A stretch of 64,000 nucleotides of DNA from JBEEFP01 sp041166085 (lineage in GTDB: Bacteria; Actinomycetota; Acidimicrobiia; Acidimicrobiales; JAFATL01): NCBI GenBank assembly GCA_041166085.1, contig JBEEFP010000067.1, forward strand, positions 124,001 to 188,000, in the 5' to 3' direction. Of the stretch, positions 1 through 8,095 are shown piece by piece; positions within the stretch are counted from its first letter, which is position 1, and each line of letters starts with the position of its first letter. Under the pieces are notes generated by a model. It had not been told where the DNA came from. It searched no databases and saw nothing but the letters and a program-made list of their open reading frames with translations. Made by a program: the position numbers and the translations under genes.

Positions 1-194
1 GCCAGCAGCTGTTCGCGGAGATGGTCGCCCGCATGTACACCCACGGCAAGGCGCTCAACACCTCGACCTACTTCGAGATCGACGACGTCATCGATCCCGC
101 CGACTCCCGCCGCTGGATCACCGCCGCCCTCGAGTCCGCTCCCCCGCCCCCGCCCCGCGCGGGCAAGAAGCGCCCCATGATCGACACCTGGTAG
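1..194 (+). CDS. Acyl-CoA carboxylase carboxyltransferase (beta) subunit, C-terminal fragment
   Basis: Only the last 63 codons lie in the window, read from base 3. They contain MYTHGKALNTSTYFEID and a DPADSRRW stretch, a Pro-rich segment and the end MIDTW. This resembles the end of the carboxyltransferase subunit of acetyl-/propionyl-CoA carboxylases, which moves carboxybiotin CO2 onto acyl-CoA. The 5' part is outside, so substrate and start cannot be judged. The gene converges on the P450 gene with a 19-base gap. Confidence 0.6.
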   Translation, partial: QQLFAEMVARMYTHGKALNTSTYFEIDDVIDPADSRRWITAALESAPPPPPRAGKKRPMIDTW

Positions 195-213
195 CGATCT
201 CGAGGGTTGGTTG

Positions 214-1443
214 TCAGGCGGGGTGGAAGCGCACCGGCAGGTGCTTGATCCCCGCGATGAAGTTCGAGCGGAGGCGGTCGGCGTCGCCGAGGGACTCGAC
301 CCGCGGGACCCGCTTGACCAGCTCCTCGAAGAGGACGCGGATCTCCATGCGCGCCAGGTTGGCGCCGAGGCAGAAGTGGGGACCGCCACCGCCGAACGCG
401 ATGTGGGGGTTGGGATCGCGCAGGATGTCGAAGCGGAACGGGTCCTCGAAGACCTCCTCGTCGCGATTGGCCGAGACGTACCAGATCGACAGCTTGTCGC
501 CCGCCTTGATCTGGGTGCCGCGGATCTCCACGTCGTCCGTCGCGTTGCGACGGAAGTACATCACCGGGCTGGCCCATCGCAGGATCTCCTCCGTCGCCGA
601 GTCGATCCGGGACGGGTCCTCCACCAGCAGCTGGTACTGGTCGGGGTTCTCCAGGAAGGCGTGCATGCCATGGGCGATGGCGTTGCGCGTCGTCTCGTTG
701 CCGGCAACCGAGAGCAGCATGAAGAACAGGTTGAAGTCCATGTCGGACATGCGATCGCCGTCGATTTCGGCGTTCAACAGCGCGGTCATGATGTCGTCGC
801 GCGGTTCCTTGCGGCGCTCCTCGGCCAGTCCGCCGGCGTACATGAACATCTCGACCTGTGCCGCGAACACCTCTTCGTCGGCGATCGAGTACTCGGGGTC
901 CTCGCTCCCGATCATGCGGTTGCTCCACTCGAAGATCTTGTGACGGTCATCGACAGGCACGCCGATGAGCTCTGCGATCACGAGCAGCGGGAGCTCGGCC
1001 GCCACCTCCACGACGAAGTCGCACTCACCCTTGGCGATCGCGCTGTCGAGCAACTCGTTGGTGAGGTCGCGGATGTGCTCCTCCATGCGGGTGATCATCC
1101 GAGGCGTGAAACCGTGGTTCACCAGCTTCCGCTTGCGCGTGTGCTCGGGCGGATCGGTCATCAGCATGAGCTTGGCGTCGCCGAAACCGGCGTCCTCGAT
1201 CGGCCCCTGCTCCTCGATGCCGACCACGCCGCCCCGGCTCTGGTCGGAGGAGAACGTGCGGCCGTCCTTGCCCACCAGGGTCACGTCGGCGTGCTTGGTG
1301 AGCACCCAGAAGCCGGGCCCGTCGGGCTCGGGGTGGTGGTACACGGGAGCGTTGTTGCGCAGGTAGGTGAGCCAGTCGTGCGGGACCCCCTGGGTGAAGC
1401 GATCGCGGTCCAAGAGGTCGATGTCGCTCAGCTCCATGCCCAT
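214..1443 (-). CDS. Cytochrome P450 (CYP125/CYP142-like)
   Basis: A 409-residue soluble bacterial P450. The I-helix oxygen-activation motif AGNETT is at 247-252, the K-helix ExxR at 286-289 (EILR), and the haem loop FGGGGPHFCLG at 350-360 with thiolate ligand Cys358. Actinobacterial P450s with this loop and length include steroid and alkyl-chain terminal hydroxylases; that substrate is inference from the neighbouring acyl-CoA dehydrogenase, ferredoxin and acyl-CoA ligase. It is divergent from the FAD reductase gene across 37 bases. Two in-frame ATGs (MGMEL) make the exact start uncertain by two codons. Confidence 0.9.
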   Translation of the reverse strand: MGMELSDIDLLDRDRFTQGVPHDWLTYLRNNAPVYHHPEPDGPGFWVLTKHADVTLVGKDGRTFSSDQSRGGVVGIEEQGPIEDAGFGDAKLMLMTDPPEHTRKRKLVNHGFTPRMITRMEEHIRDLTNELLDSAIAKGECDFVVEVAAELPLLVIAELIGVPVDDRHKIFEWSNRMIGSEDPEYSIADEEVFAAQVEMFMYAGGLAEERRKEPRDDIMTALLNAEIDGDRMSDMDFNLFFMLLSVAGNETTRNAIAHGMHAFLENPDQYQLLVEDPSRIDSATEEILRWASPVMYFRRNATDDVEIRGTQIKAGDKLSIWYVSANRDEEVFEDPFRFDILRDPNPHIAFGGGGPHFCLGANLARMEIRVLFEELVKRVPRVESLGDADRLRSNFIAGIKHLPVRFHPA

Positions 1444-1480
1444 TCCTTAGCCGATCAGGGGCACAACTAGCGTCGGCTCC

Positions 1481-2704
1481 GTGCTGACCACCGACGTCGC
1501 GATCGTTGGCGGCGGGCCCGCGGGCGCGGCGGCCGCCATCACGCTGGCCCGCGCGGGACGCGACGTCGTGGTGGTCGACCGGGCCCGCTTCCCGCGCGAC
1601 AAGTGCTGCGGCGACGGCCTCACCACGGGCGCGCTGCGCCTCTACGAGTCACTGGGCCTCCAGCCGGAGACAGTGCCGTCATGGCAGGTGGTCGACGACG
1701 TGATGGTGAGCTCCCCGTCGGGCCGCACCGTCCGCTTCCCGCTGCCGCGCGGCGCAGGCACGTACGCCGCCGTCGCCCGCCGGGCCGATCTCGACGCGGC
1801 CTTCCTCGACGTGGCCCGCGCCGCCGGCGCCAAAGTGCACGACGGCCACACACTCACGTCAGCGAGGCCGACGAATGACGGCGCCGCCGTTGAGCTCGAC
1901 GTCGACGGCCTCGGGCCGGTGGTGGCGCGGTACGCAATCGGCGCCGACGGCATGTGGTCGCCTCTGCGCAAGGCCCTGGCCGCGGGTGACGAGCCGGGTT
2001 ACCTCGGCGAGTGGCACGCCTTCCGCCAGTACTTCACCGATGTCGGCCCGCGGGCACGCGACCTGTGGGTGTGGTTCGAGGTCGATCTCCTGCCCGGCTA
2101 TGCGTGGTCGTTCCCGCTCCCGGACGGACGCGCCAACGTGGGCTTCGGCATCCAGCGCCGCGCCGGGCAGCCGACCCACAGCATGAAGGAGCAGTGGCCG
2201 GAGCTGCTGGCCCGGCCCGCCTTGCGCGACGTGCTCGGCCCCGACGCCGCGCCCGAGGGTCCGCACAAGGCGTGGCCCATCCCCGCGCGCGTCGAACGCA
2301 CCGCGCTGTCGGCCGGCGGCGGACGCGCCCTGTTCGTCGGTGACGCGGCGCGCGCGCCTGACCCCATGACAGGTGAGGGCATCGGTCAGGCGCTGGAGAC
2401 CGGCGTGCTGGCCGCAGAGAGCGTCCTGGCCGCGGGTGCGCTCCAGCCCGCCGTCGCCGCGGCGCGGTACGCAACCGCGGTGCGGTCGGGCGTCGGCGTC
2501 GACAACCGCCTGGCCCAGTGGCTCTCGCTCCACGGGCTCGCGCACCGGAAGGGTGCGCGCGGGGCCGTTCGCCTCGCCGGGGTGAGCGACTGGACGCGGC
2601 GCAACTTCGCCCGCTGGCTCTTCGAGGACTACCCCCGCGCCATCCTCGCCACGCCCCACCGCTGGCACCGCGGCTTGCTCACCGGGCCCGGCGCCTACCG
2701 CTGA
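1481..2704 (+). CDS. FAD-dependent oxidoreductase, geranylgeranyl reductase family
   Basis: A 407-residue flavoprotein. The N-terminal dinucleotide fold carries GGGPAG at 10-15, then VVVVDRARFPRDKCCGDG, the Arg/Lys-CCG pattern usual in geranylgeranyl-reductase-type enzymes that saturate isoprenoid chains. The second FAD motif is ALFVGDAARAPDPMTGEG, around residue 285. The GTG start at 1481 is supported by a TAGCGT box at 1468-1473, seven bases upstream, which suggests a leaderless mRNA. A menaquinone or lipid isoprenoid substrate is likely for the family but not shown here. It converges on the acyl-CoA dehydrogenase gene with a 19-base gap. Confidence 0.85.
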   Translation: MLTTDVAIVGGGPAGAAAAITLARAGRDVVVVDRARFPRDKCCGDGLTTGALRLYESLGLQPETVPSWQVVDDVMVSSPSGRTVRFPLPRGAGTYAAVARRADLDAAFLDVARAAGAKVHDGHTLTSARPTNDGAAVELDVDGLGPVVARYAIGADGMWSPLRKALAAGDEPGYLGEWHAFRQYFTDVGPRARDLWVWFEVDLLPGYAWSFPLPDGRANVGFGIQRRAGQPTHSMKEQWPELLARPALRDVLGPDAAPEGPHKAWPIPARVERTALSAGGGRALFVGDAARAPDPMTGEGIGQALETGVLAAESVLAAGALQPAVAAARYATAVRSGVGVDNRLAQWLSLHGLAHRKGARGAVRLAGVSDWTRRNFARWLFEDYPRAILATPHRWHRGLLTGPGAYR

Positions 2705-2723
2705 CCCCTCGAGACGCGCAGAG

Positions 2724-3890
2724 TCAGCGCGTCGACGCCGTCCGGGCCTCGGACCACGTCTTGCCGAGCTCGACGTCGATGTCATGCGGCAGGCCGAGGA
2801 CGCGCTCGGCGATGATGTTGCGCTGCACCTCCGACGTGCCGCCGCCGATCGTCAACGCGGGCGCGAAGAGGAACCCGAAGTCCCACTCGCCGCCCGGCGC
2901 GCCCATCGGGCCGTGGCCCGCGAGCATGCCCGCGGTGCCGGCCAGGTCCTTGGCCAGGCCCATGATGTGCTGACCGTGCTCGTCGGCCAGGGCCTTGCGC
3001 ACCGACGCTTCAGGGCCGGGCTGCTTCCCCTTGATGGCGGCGGTCACGGTGCGCAGCCGGATGAGGCGCAGGATCTCCCCCTCCATCCACACCTCGGCCA
3101 GACGCTGGCGCAGGAGGGGGTCGGCCAACCCACCTCTCGAACGGACCAGATCGACGAGATCAGAGGCGGTGGGACCTCGTCCCCACAGCGCGCCCTCACC
3201 GGACAGCGACACCCGCTCGTTGCCCAGCGTCACCTTGGCCAGGCCCCAGCCCTCGTTCTCGTCGCCCACCAGGTTCTCGGCCGGGATGCGCACGTCGTCG
3301 AAGAACACCTCGTTGAACGTGTGCACGCCCGTCATCTCGATGATGGGCCGGACGGTGATGCCAGGCGTGTCCATCGGGCAGATGAAGTACGACACGCCCT
3401 TGTGCTTCGGCGCGTCCGGGTTGGTGCGGGCGATGAGGATCCCGAACTTGGCGAAGTGGCCCATCGACGTCCAGATCTTCTGGCCGTTGACCACGTAGGT
3501 ATCGCCGTCGCGCACCGCGCGCGTGCCGAGGTTGGCCAGATCCGACCCGGCGCCGGGTTCGCTGAAGAGCTGGCACCAGATCTCCTCGCCGGACAGGAGC
3601 GGCATGAGGTAGCGGTCCTTCTGGGCTTGCGTCCCCCCGTGCACGATGGTCGGCCCCGCCCACCCGATGCCGATGATGTTCATGGGCCGCTGCACGCGGG
3701 CCCGCCGCAGCTCGTCGTCGATGATGATCTGGTGGATGGCGTCGGCGTCGAGGCCCCACGGCCTGGGCCAGTGCGGCACCACGTAGCCCGCCTCGGCCAG
3801 CTGCCGGCCCGCCGGATTCGGGTTGGCCTCGAGCCACGCTCGCACCTCCTTGCGGCGGGGGTCGTCCTCGTCGGGCAGCTCGAAGTCCAT
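2724..3890 (-). CDS. Acyl-CoA dehydrogenase (FadE-type)
   Basis: A 388-residue flavoenzyme for the first oxidation of an acyl-CoA. Diagnostic segments are WCQLFSEPGAGSDLA and KIWTSMGHFAKFG in the middle beta domain and LTIGGGTSEVQRNIIAERVLG at the C-terminal helices. The frame is open further upstream, but homology-like sequence begins at MDFELPDEDD, so the ATG at 3890 is chosen. It lies downstream of the ferredoxin on the same strand, with a hairpin and a direct repeat between them. It resembles mycobacterial FadE proteins of steroid side-chain degradation; the substrate is inferred. Confidence 0.9.
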   Translation of the reverse strand: MDFELPDEDDPRRKEVRAWLEANPNPAGRQLAEAGYVVPHWPRPWGLDADAIHQIIIDDELRRARVQRPMNIIGIGWAGPTIVHGGTQAQKDRYLMPLLSGEEIWCQLFSEPGAGSDLANLGTRAVRDGDTYVVNGQKIWTSMGHFAKFGILIARTNPDAPKHKGVSYFICPMDTPGITVRPIIEMTGVHTFNEVFFDDVRIPAENLVGDENEGWGLAKVTLGNERVSLSGEGALWGRGPTASDLVDLVRSRGGLADPLLRQRLAEVWMEGEILRLIRLRTVTAAIKGKQPGPEASVRKALADEHGQHIMGLAKDLAGTAGMLAGHGPMGAPGGEWDFGFLFAPALTIGGGTSEVQRNIIAERVLGLPHDIDVELGKTWSEARTASTR

Positions 3891-3894
3891 TACA

Positions 3895-3921
3895 TGCGCT
3901 CGCTTGCAAGCTGCGCTCGCT
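3895..3921. repeat. 10-bp direct repeat upstream of acyl-CoA dehydrogenase start
   Basis: TGCGCTCGCT occurs at 3895-3904 and again at 3912-3921, a 17-base period, with the palindrome GCTTGCAAGC (3902-3911) between them. It sits immediately 5' of the acyl-CoA dehydrogenase start on the minus strand, where a regulator could bind. It could also be chance in GC-rich sequence. Confidence 0.35.
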
Positions 3922-3948
3922 GAGTTGCGCCGGGGCCCCACACATTCG

Positions 3949-3988
3949 GCCCGCGCCGGGGCCTTCGGTTCCGCCCCCCGTCGCGGGC
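3949..3988 (-). terminator. Hairpin between ferredoxin and acyl-CoA dehydrogenase genes
   Basis: GCCCGCG (3949-3955) pairs with CGCGGGC (3982-3988); inside, GGGG can pair with CCCC. There is no T-tract. It follows the ferredoxin stop and precedes the acyl-CoA dehydrogenase start, so it could act as a terminator or attenuator within the pair. Confidence 0.4.
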
Positions 3989-4022
3989 TGCTGCCGGAAC
4001 TGGATGTATCCGAGTCATGGAG

Positions 4023-4259
4023 CTACTCCGTTTCGATGAAGATGCACTCGCCGGGGCAGTCCTCGGCGGCGAGGACGACGGCGAGCTCCTTCTTGACGGG
4101 CACATCGGCGATGCTGTCCCACTGGCCCGGGTCGTTGAGGACGCGGTCACCCTCCTTGACGTAGGAGATGCCGTCCTCGAGCAGGACGAACACGTCAGGA
4201 CAGTGGTCGATGCACAGGCCGTCACCGGTGCACAGGTCCTGATCGATCCACACCCGCAT
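4023..4259 (-). CDS. Single-cluster ferredoxin (P450-type) with Asp at the fourth ligand position
   Basis: A 78-residue electron carrier. Cys10, Cys16 and Cys20-Pro follow the pattern CTGDGLCIDHCP, with another Cys-Pro near residue 68. The position where a [4Fe-4S] protein has a second Cys is Asp13, so the cluster is either [3Fe-4S] or an Asp-ligated [4Fe-4S], as known for Pyrococcus furiosus ferredoxin. Actinobacterial ferredoxins of this size normally serve P450s, and the P450 at 214-1443 is the obvious local partner. It is divergent from the acyl-CoA ligase. Confidence 0.9.
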   Translation of the reverse strand: MRVWIDQDLCTGDGLCIDHCPDVFVLLEDGISYVKEGDRVLNDPGQWDSIADVPVKKELAVVLAAEDCPGECIFIETE

Positions 4260-4305
4260 CGGACCAGCCTCGCATACGGGTGCGTTCTACCTACACTCGG
4301 GCGCC

Positions 4306-5916
4306 ATGGCTGGTTGGAACTTCGCAGACCTTTGGGAAGCGGTCGCCGAGACCCTCCCCGACGCCCCCGCCCAGGTCCAGGGCGAGCGCCGATTCACCTG
4401 GGCCGAGTTCGATCGAAGGGCCAACGGCATCGCCCGCTGGCTCCTCGACCTGGGTGTCGAGCACCAGGACAAGGTGGCGCAGTACCTCTGGAACGGCCCC
4501 GAGTACCTCGAGACCATGTTCGCCATCTTCAAGGCGGGGTTGGTACCGGTGAACACCAACTACCGCTACGCCGACGAGGAGCTGCTGTACCTGTGGGACA
4601 ACGCGGACGCCGTCGCCGTCGTCTTCCACGGGACCTTCGCGGAGCGCATCGACGTGCTGCGCAACAAGCTGCCCGGCATCAAGGGATGGCTCTGGGTGGA
4701 CGACGGCTCGGGGCCGTGTCCCGAGTGGGCCACACCGTACGAAGGGGCGGCCGCCTCCAGCTCCGAGCGAGTGGTTGCGGCGTGGGGACGCGACGGGGAC
4801 GACATCAACATGCTCTACACGGGCGGCACCACCGGCATGCCCAAGGGTGTGATGTGGCGCCAGGCCGACCTGTTCAAGAGCTTCAACAGCAGCTCCCTCG
4901 GCATCCGCTATCCCGACGAGCCAGATCTCGACGCGGTGCGCGCCGCCATCACCGCGCCCGGACTCGTCCAGCTGCCGGCCTGTCCGCTCATGCACGGCAC
5001 GGGCATGTTCACAGCCATGGGCACTCTCGACATCTGCGGCTGCGTCGTCACCCTCGTCGGTCGCACCTTCGTCGCCGAGGAGTTCCTCGACACCGTGCAG
5101 GCCAACAAGGTCAACGTGACCGCCATCGTCGGCGACGCCTTCGCCAAGCCCATTCTGCGCGCCCTCGACGCCAACCCCGGGCGCTGGGACATCTCGAGCC
5201 TCATCGCCGTCATCTCCTCGGGCGTCATGTGGAGCGAGGAGACCAAGCAGGGCCTGCTGCGCCACCACGCCGGGATGCTCCTCGTCGACGCGTTCTCGTC
5301 GTCCGAGGCGCTCGGGATGGGCCAGTCGGTGTCGAGCGGCGCCGGCGCGGCCAAGACGGCGAAGTTCGCCCTCGGTGAGAACGCACGCGTCATCGACGAG
5401 GACGGCACAGACGTCGTGCCCGGCTCGGGCGTCATCGGACGCGTGGCCGTCAAGGGCATCACGCCGGTCGCCTACTACAAGGATCCCGAGAAGTCGGCCC
5501 GCACGTTCCTCGTGCTCGACGGCGAGCGCTACTCGGTGCCGGGCGACTACGCGACGGTCGAAGCGGACGGCACCCTCAAGCTGCTCGGCCGCGGGTCGGT
5601 GTGCATCAACACCGGGGGCGAGAAGGTGTACCCCGAGGAGGTCGAGGAGGTCCTCAAGACCCACCCCGGCATCCGGGACGCGGTAGCCGTCGGTGTGCCC
5701 GACGAGAAATGGGGCGAGGCCATCTGCGCGGTCATCGAGCCCCACGAGGGCCAGACGGTGGACGAGGACGACGTCATCGCCCACGTGAAGCTGCACCTGG
5801 CCGGCTTCAAGGCGCCGAAGCGCGTGCTCCCGGTGCAGACGATCGGGCGGGCGCCCAACGGCAAGGTCGACTACAAGCGCCTCCGCAACGAGGCCATCGA
5901 GCGGGTCACGAACTAG
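4306..5916 (+). CDS. Fatty-acyl/steroid-acyl-CoA synthetase (FadD-type AMP-binding enzyme)
   Basis: A 536-residue adenylate-forming ligase that activates a carboxylic acid to its CoA thioester through an acyl-AMP. The phosphate-binding motif YTGGTTGMPKGVMW spans 171-184. The C-terminal domain has GRGSVCINTGGEKVYPEEVEE (split here as GRGSVCINTGG and EKVYPEEVEE), and the catalytic Lys lies in PNGKVDYK near the end. The VMW variant is frequent in actinobacterial enzymes such as FadD19. TACACT at 4292-4297, eight bases before the ATG, suggests a leaderless start. The stop overlaps the converging DUF421 gene by four bases. Confidence 0.88.
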   Translation: MAGWNFADLWEAVAETLPDAPAQVQGERRFTWAEFDRRANGIARWLLDLGVEHQDKVAQYLWNGPEYLETMFAIFKAGLVPVNTNYRYADEELLYLWDNADAVAVVFHGTFAERIDVLRNKLPGIKGWLWVDDGSGPCPEWATPYEGAAASSSERVVAAWGRDGDDINMLYTGGTTGMPKGVMWRQADLFKSFNSSSLGIRYPDEPDLDAVRAAITAPGLVQLPACPLMHGTGMFTAMGTLDICGCVVTLVGRTFVAEEFLDTVQANKVNVTAIVGDAFAKPILRALDANPGRWDISSLIAVISSGVMWSEETKQGLLRHHAGMLLVDAFSSSEALGMGQSVSSGAGAAKTAKFALGENARVIDEDGTDVVPGSGVIGRVAVKGITPVAYYKDPEKSARTFLVLDGERYSVPGDYATVEADGTLKLLGRGSVCINTGGEKVYPEEVEEVLKTHPGIRDAVAVGVPDEKWGEAICAVIEPHEGQTVDEDDVIAHVKLHLAGFKAPKRVLPVQTIGRAPNGKVDYKRLRNEAIERVTN

Positions 5917-6506
5917 GCGGCCGGCAGGCGGGCCAAGAGCTCGTCGACCTTGCGATTGAGCTCATCGAGCCGCTGTTCGTCTCGGTCGCGACGGGTCTTC
6001 ACCACGATGGCACCGCCGGGCTCCAGCACCGCTTCCTCCACCTCGTCGAGATCGTCGGCGTTCTGCCGCTGCACCGCGACCATGAGCTCCTCTTGGGTGA
6101 TGTGCTCCTTCTTGAGGCTGTCCCACTGGATCTCGCCGTGCTCGATCAGCAGGGTTTCCTCGCCCTCGACGACCTTGCGGGTCCACCGCCACCGAAACAG
6201 CGCGACCGCAAGGGCACCATTGAGGGCGAACAACGTGGCCGCGCCGACGACACCGCCCGTGACCGAGGTCTCGTTGCCAATGATCGCGTTCTGCACCGCG
6301 TTGGCCACCGCCATGAGCACGATGAAGTCAGTGGTGTTGAGCTGGGCCATCTCCCGCTTCCCGGCAACCCGCAGGGCGACGATCAGGAAGAGATAGATCA
6401 GCGTGGCCCTCAGCACCTTCTCCGCCACGGGCAAGGGCAGGTGGAACATGTCGTGGATCATGGGAATTCTTAGCCCGGCGGTGTAATCGCGGCGGGTCAT
6501 CGGCAT
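5913..6506 (-). CDS. DUF421 (YetF-type) membrane protein
   Basis: A 197-residue protein with two or three N-terminal membrane segments (about 33-48, 60-80, 84-102) followed by a soluble domain. The stretch GKREMAQLNTTDFIVLMAVA is characteristic of DUF421/YetF. The C-terminal 30 residues are charged and likely helical (DEQRLDELNRKVDELLARL). The start at 6506 is preferred because GGAGAAG lies about five bases upstream; an internal ATG (MIHDMF) is the alternative. The molecular function of the family is not established. Confidence 0.85.
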   Translation of the reverse strand: MPMTRRDYTAGLRIPMIHDMFHLPLPVAEKVLRATLIYLFLIVALRVAGKREMAQLNTTDFIVLMAVANAVQNAIIGNETSVTGGVVGAATLFALNGALAVALFRWRWTRKVVEGEETLLIEHGEIQWDSLKKEHITQEELMVAVQRQNADDLDEVEEAVLEPGGAIVVKTRRDRDEQRLDELNRKVDELLARLPAA

Positions 6507-6557
6507 TCACTTCTCCGGAGGGGGGCCCGGCACAGCCGCACACCCTGGAGAAGACCC

Positions 6558-7514
6558 ATGTACCGCAAGTTCGCCGCTGCGGCGGCCATCCTCACCGCAG
6601 GACTGACCGTCGGCGCTCCCGCCTTCGCGCTCCTGGCCGGTCCGGGCGCCCACGACGGCCCGCACGCGTCGACCGTGCACGAACCTGGCGGCGGCGGAGG
6701 CGGTGCGGGCGGTGGTGGCCCCACGACCACGGCCAAACCCGGCGATCATGCCGGCTCGACCTCGACCGAGCCGGGTCCGACGACCACGGTGGGCGCCTCG
6801 ACCGACGCGGGCCCGACGACCACGACGACGGCGAAGCCGCCCGAACCGCCGAAGCCGCCGACGTCACCATCGGGTGAAGTTCCCCGCGACACCGAGAAGT
6901 TGACGCTGGGCTGCACCGGCGGGCGAGTCGCGGGCGTCGGCTCGGTGACATGCCAGTGGTCGCCGAGCCACGCGCCCACCTTCGCCCGCTACGTCCTGTG
7001 GCGGCAGGACCCGGGTCAGACGCAGAAGCGCGTGATCTTCCAGTCGACCGACCGCAACGTCGTCACCTTCACCGACACGCCTCTCGACACGGGCAACCAC
7101 TACTACGGGCTGCTGGCGCTCGACGCGAGCTCGAAGGGCGTCGGCAGCGGCGGCCCCGTGAGCACCACCGTGCCCCCGCCGCCCACGACGACCACCACCA
7201 CACCGAAGGCGGGCACCACGTCGCTCGCCTGCACGCTCCAGACCCCGGGTGTCGTCTGTACGTGGCCGGCCAGCACGTCGGAGCGCTTCGCCGGATACCG
7301 CCTCTACCGCGAGGTGCCCAGCACCCCCGCCCAGGTCCGCTTCACCACCTCGGACCGCGGCGTGACCACGGCAACCGACGGCGACGTGACACCAGGTGCG
7401 ACCTACAAGTACCGGATCGTGGTCATGGGCACAGACGGGAACCCCCTCGCCTACGGCGGGCCCGTCACCATCACGATCCCTCCCGGCGGCGCTGGTGATG
7501 CACCGAAGCCGTGA
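6558..7514 (+). CDS. Secreted protein with two fibronectin-like domains and Thr/Pro linkers
   Basis: A 318-residue protein with a signal peptide (basic start, hydrophobic 5-25, cleavage near AFA) and no anchor. After a Gly/Thr/Pro-rich spacer (about 44-110) come two similar beta domains, about 114-205 and 221-308. Each has a CxxxTCQW- or VVCTWP-type strand, a Y-x-LWR or Y-RLYRE strand and a GNHYYGLLALD- or ATYKYRIVVM-type strand, joined by a TTTTTTP linker. The start has GGAGAAG eight bases upstream. The stop overlaps the sigma factor start (GTGA). The domains match the extracellular domain of the protein encoded after the sigma factor. Function unknown; a ligand or matrix role is a guess. 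Confidence 0.8.
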   Translation: MYRKFAAAAAILTAGLTVGAPAFALLAGPGAHDGPHASTVHEPGGGGGGAGGGGPTTTAKPGDHAGSTSTEPGPTTTVGASTDAGPTTTTTAKPPEPPKPPTSPSGEVPRDTEKLTLGCTGGRVAGVGSVTCQWSPSHAPTFARYVLWRQDPGQTQKRVIFQSTDRNVVTFTDTPLDTGNHYYGLLALDASSKGVGSGGPVSTTVPPPPTTTTTTPKAGTTSLACTLQTPGVVCTWPASTSERFAGYRLYREVPSTPAQVRFTTSDRGVTTATDGDVTPGATYKYRIVVMGTDGNPLAYGGPVTITIPPGGAGDAPKP

Positions 7515-8095
7515 CCAGTGTCGCCAGTGCGGCATGCTCCCCCTCCGTGGGGGAGCGGGATGACGACGACCGCCGGTTGGCAGAGCGGGCGAGGGACGGC
7601 GATGCCGACGCCTTCGCCCAGCTCTACCGGCAGTACGTCGAACGCATCCACGCCTTCGCCTGGTATCGCACCCGCTCTCGCGAGGCGGCCGAGGACATCA
7701 CCTCGGCCGCCTTCGAGCGCGCGTGGAGGGCCATGCCTCGCTTCGAATGGCGGGGCGGTGGGTTCCGCCCGTGGCTGTTCCGCATCGCGGCGACCGAGAC
7801 GGCGGGATGGCACCGTGGCCGTGTCCGCCGCGACCGCGTGGTCGAGCGGGTGGGGGCGGAACCGGTCGCAGACGACGGCCTCGCCGCCTTGGCACCCGAC
7901 CATCGCATCGACGATCTGGTCACGGCCGTCGGCACGCTGCGGCCCCGTTATCAAGAGGCCATCACGCTCCGCCACCTCTCGGGCCTGTCGGCCGACGAAG
8001 CGGCCGAGGTGATGGGCTGCTCGAAGGCGACCCTCGCGGTCACGCTGCACCGGGCCCTGAACGCGCTGCGCCGCGCGCTGGGGGCCGAGTCGTGA
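7511..8095 (+). CDS. ECF-family RNA polymerase sigma factor
   Basis: A 194-residue sigma-70-family protein with only regions 2 and 4. Region 2 covers about 33-100 (AFAQLYRQYVERIHAFAW, then AAEDITSAAFERAW and FRPWLFRIA); region 4 covers about 135-190 (LRPRYQEAITLRHLSGLSAD, then the helix-turn-helix AAEVMGCSKATLAVTLHRAL). It is translationally coupled on both sides (GTGA overlaps) to genes for exported fibronectin-domain proteins. The downstream membrane protein is in the usual anti-sigma position. The target promoters are not known. Confidence 0.93.
   Translation: MTSVASAACSPSVGERDDDDRRLAERARDGDADAFAQLYRQYVERIHAFAWYRTRSREAAEDITSAAFERAWRAMPRFEWRGGGFRPWLFRIAATETAGWHRGRVRRDRVVERVGAEPVADDGLAALAPDHRIDDLVTAVGTLRPRYQEAITLRHLSGLSADEAAEVMGCSKATLAVTLHRALNALRRALGAES

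Noticed and set aside
211..1470. Long open frame on the strand opposite the P450 gene
   Set aside because: Its translation is Val/His/Asp/Arg-rich with no motifs, as expected for the reverse phase of a GC-rich gene; the P450 has all family motifs.
2698..2735. Terminator between 1481-2704 and 2724-3890
   Set aside because: GCTGAC and GTCAGC could pair but overlap both stop codons and the stem is short, so I did not annotate it.
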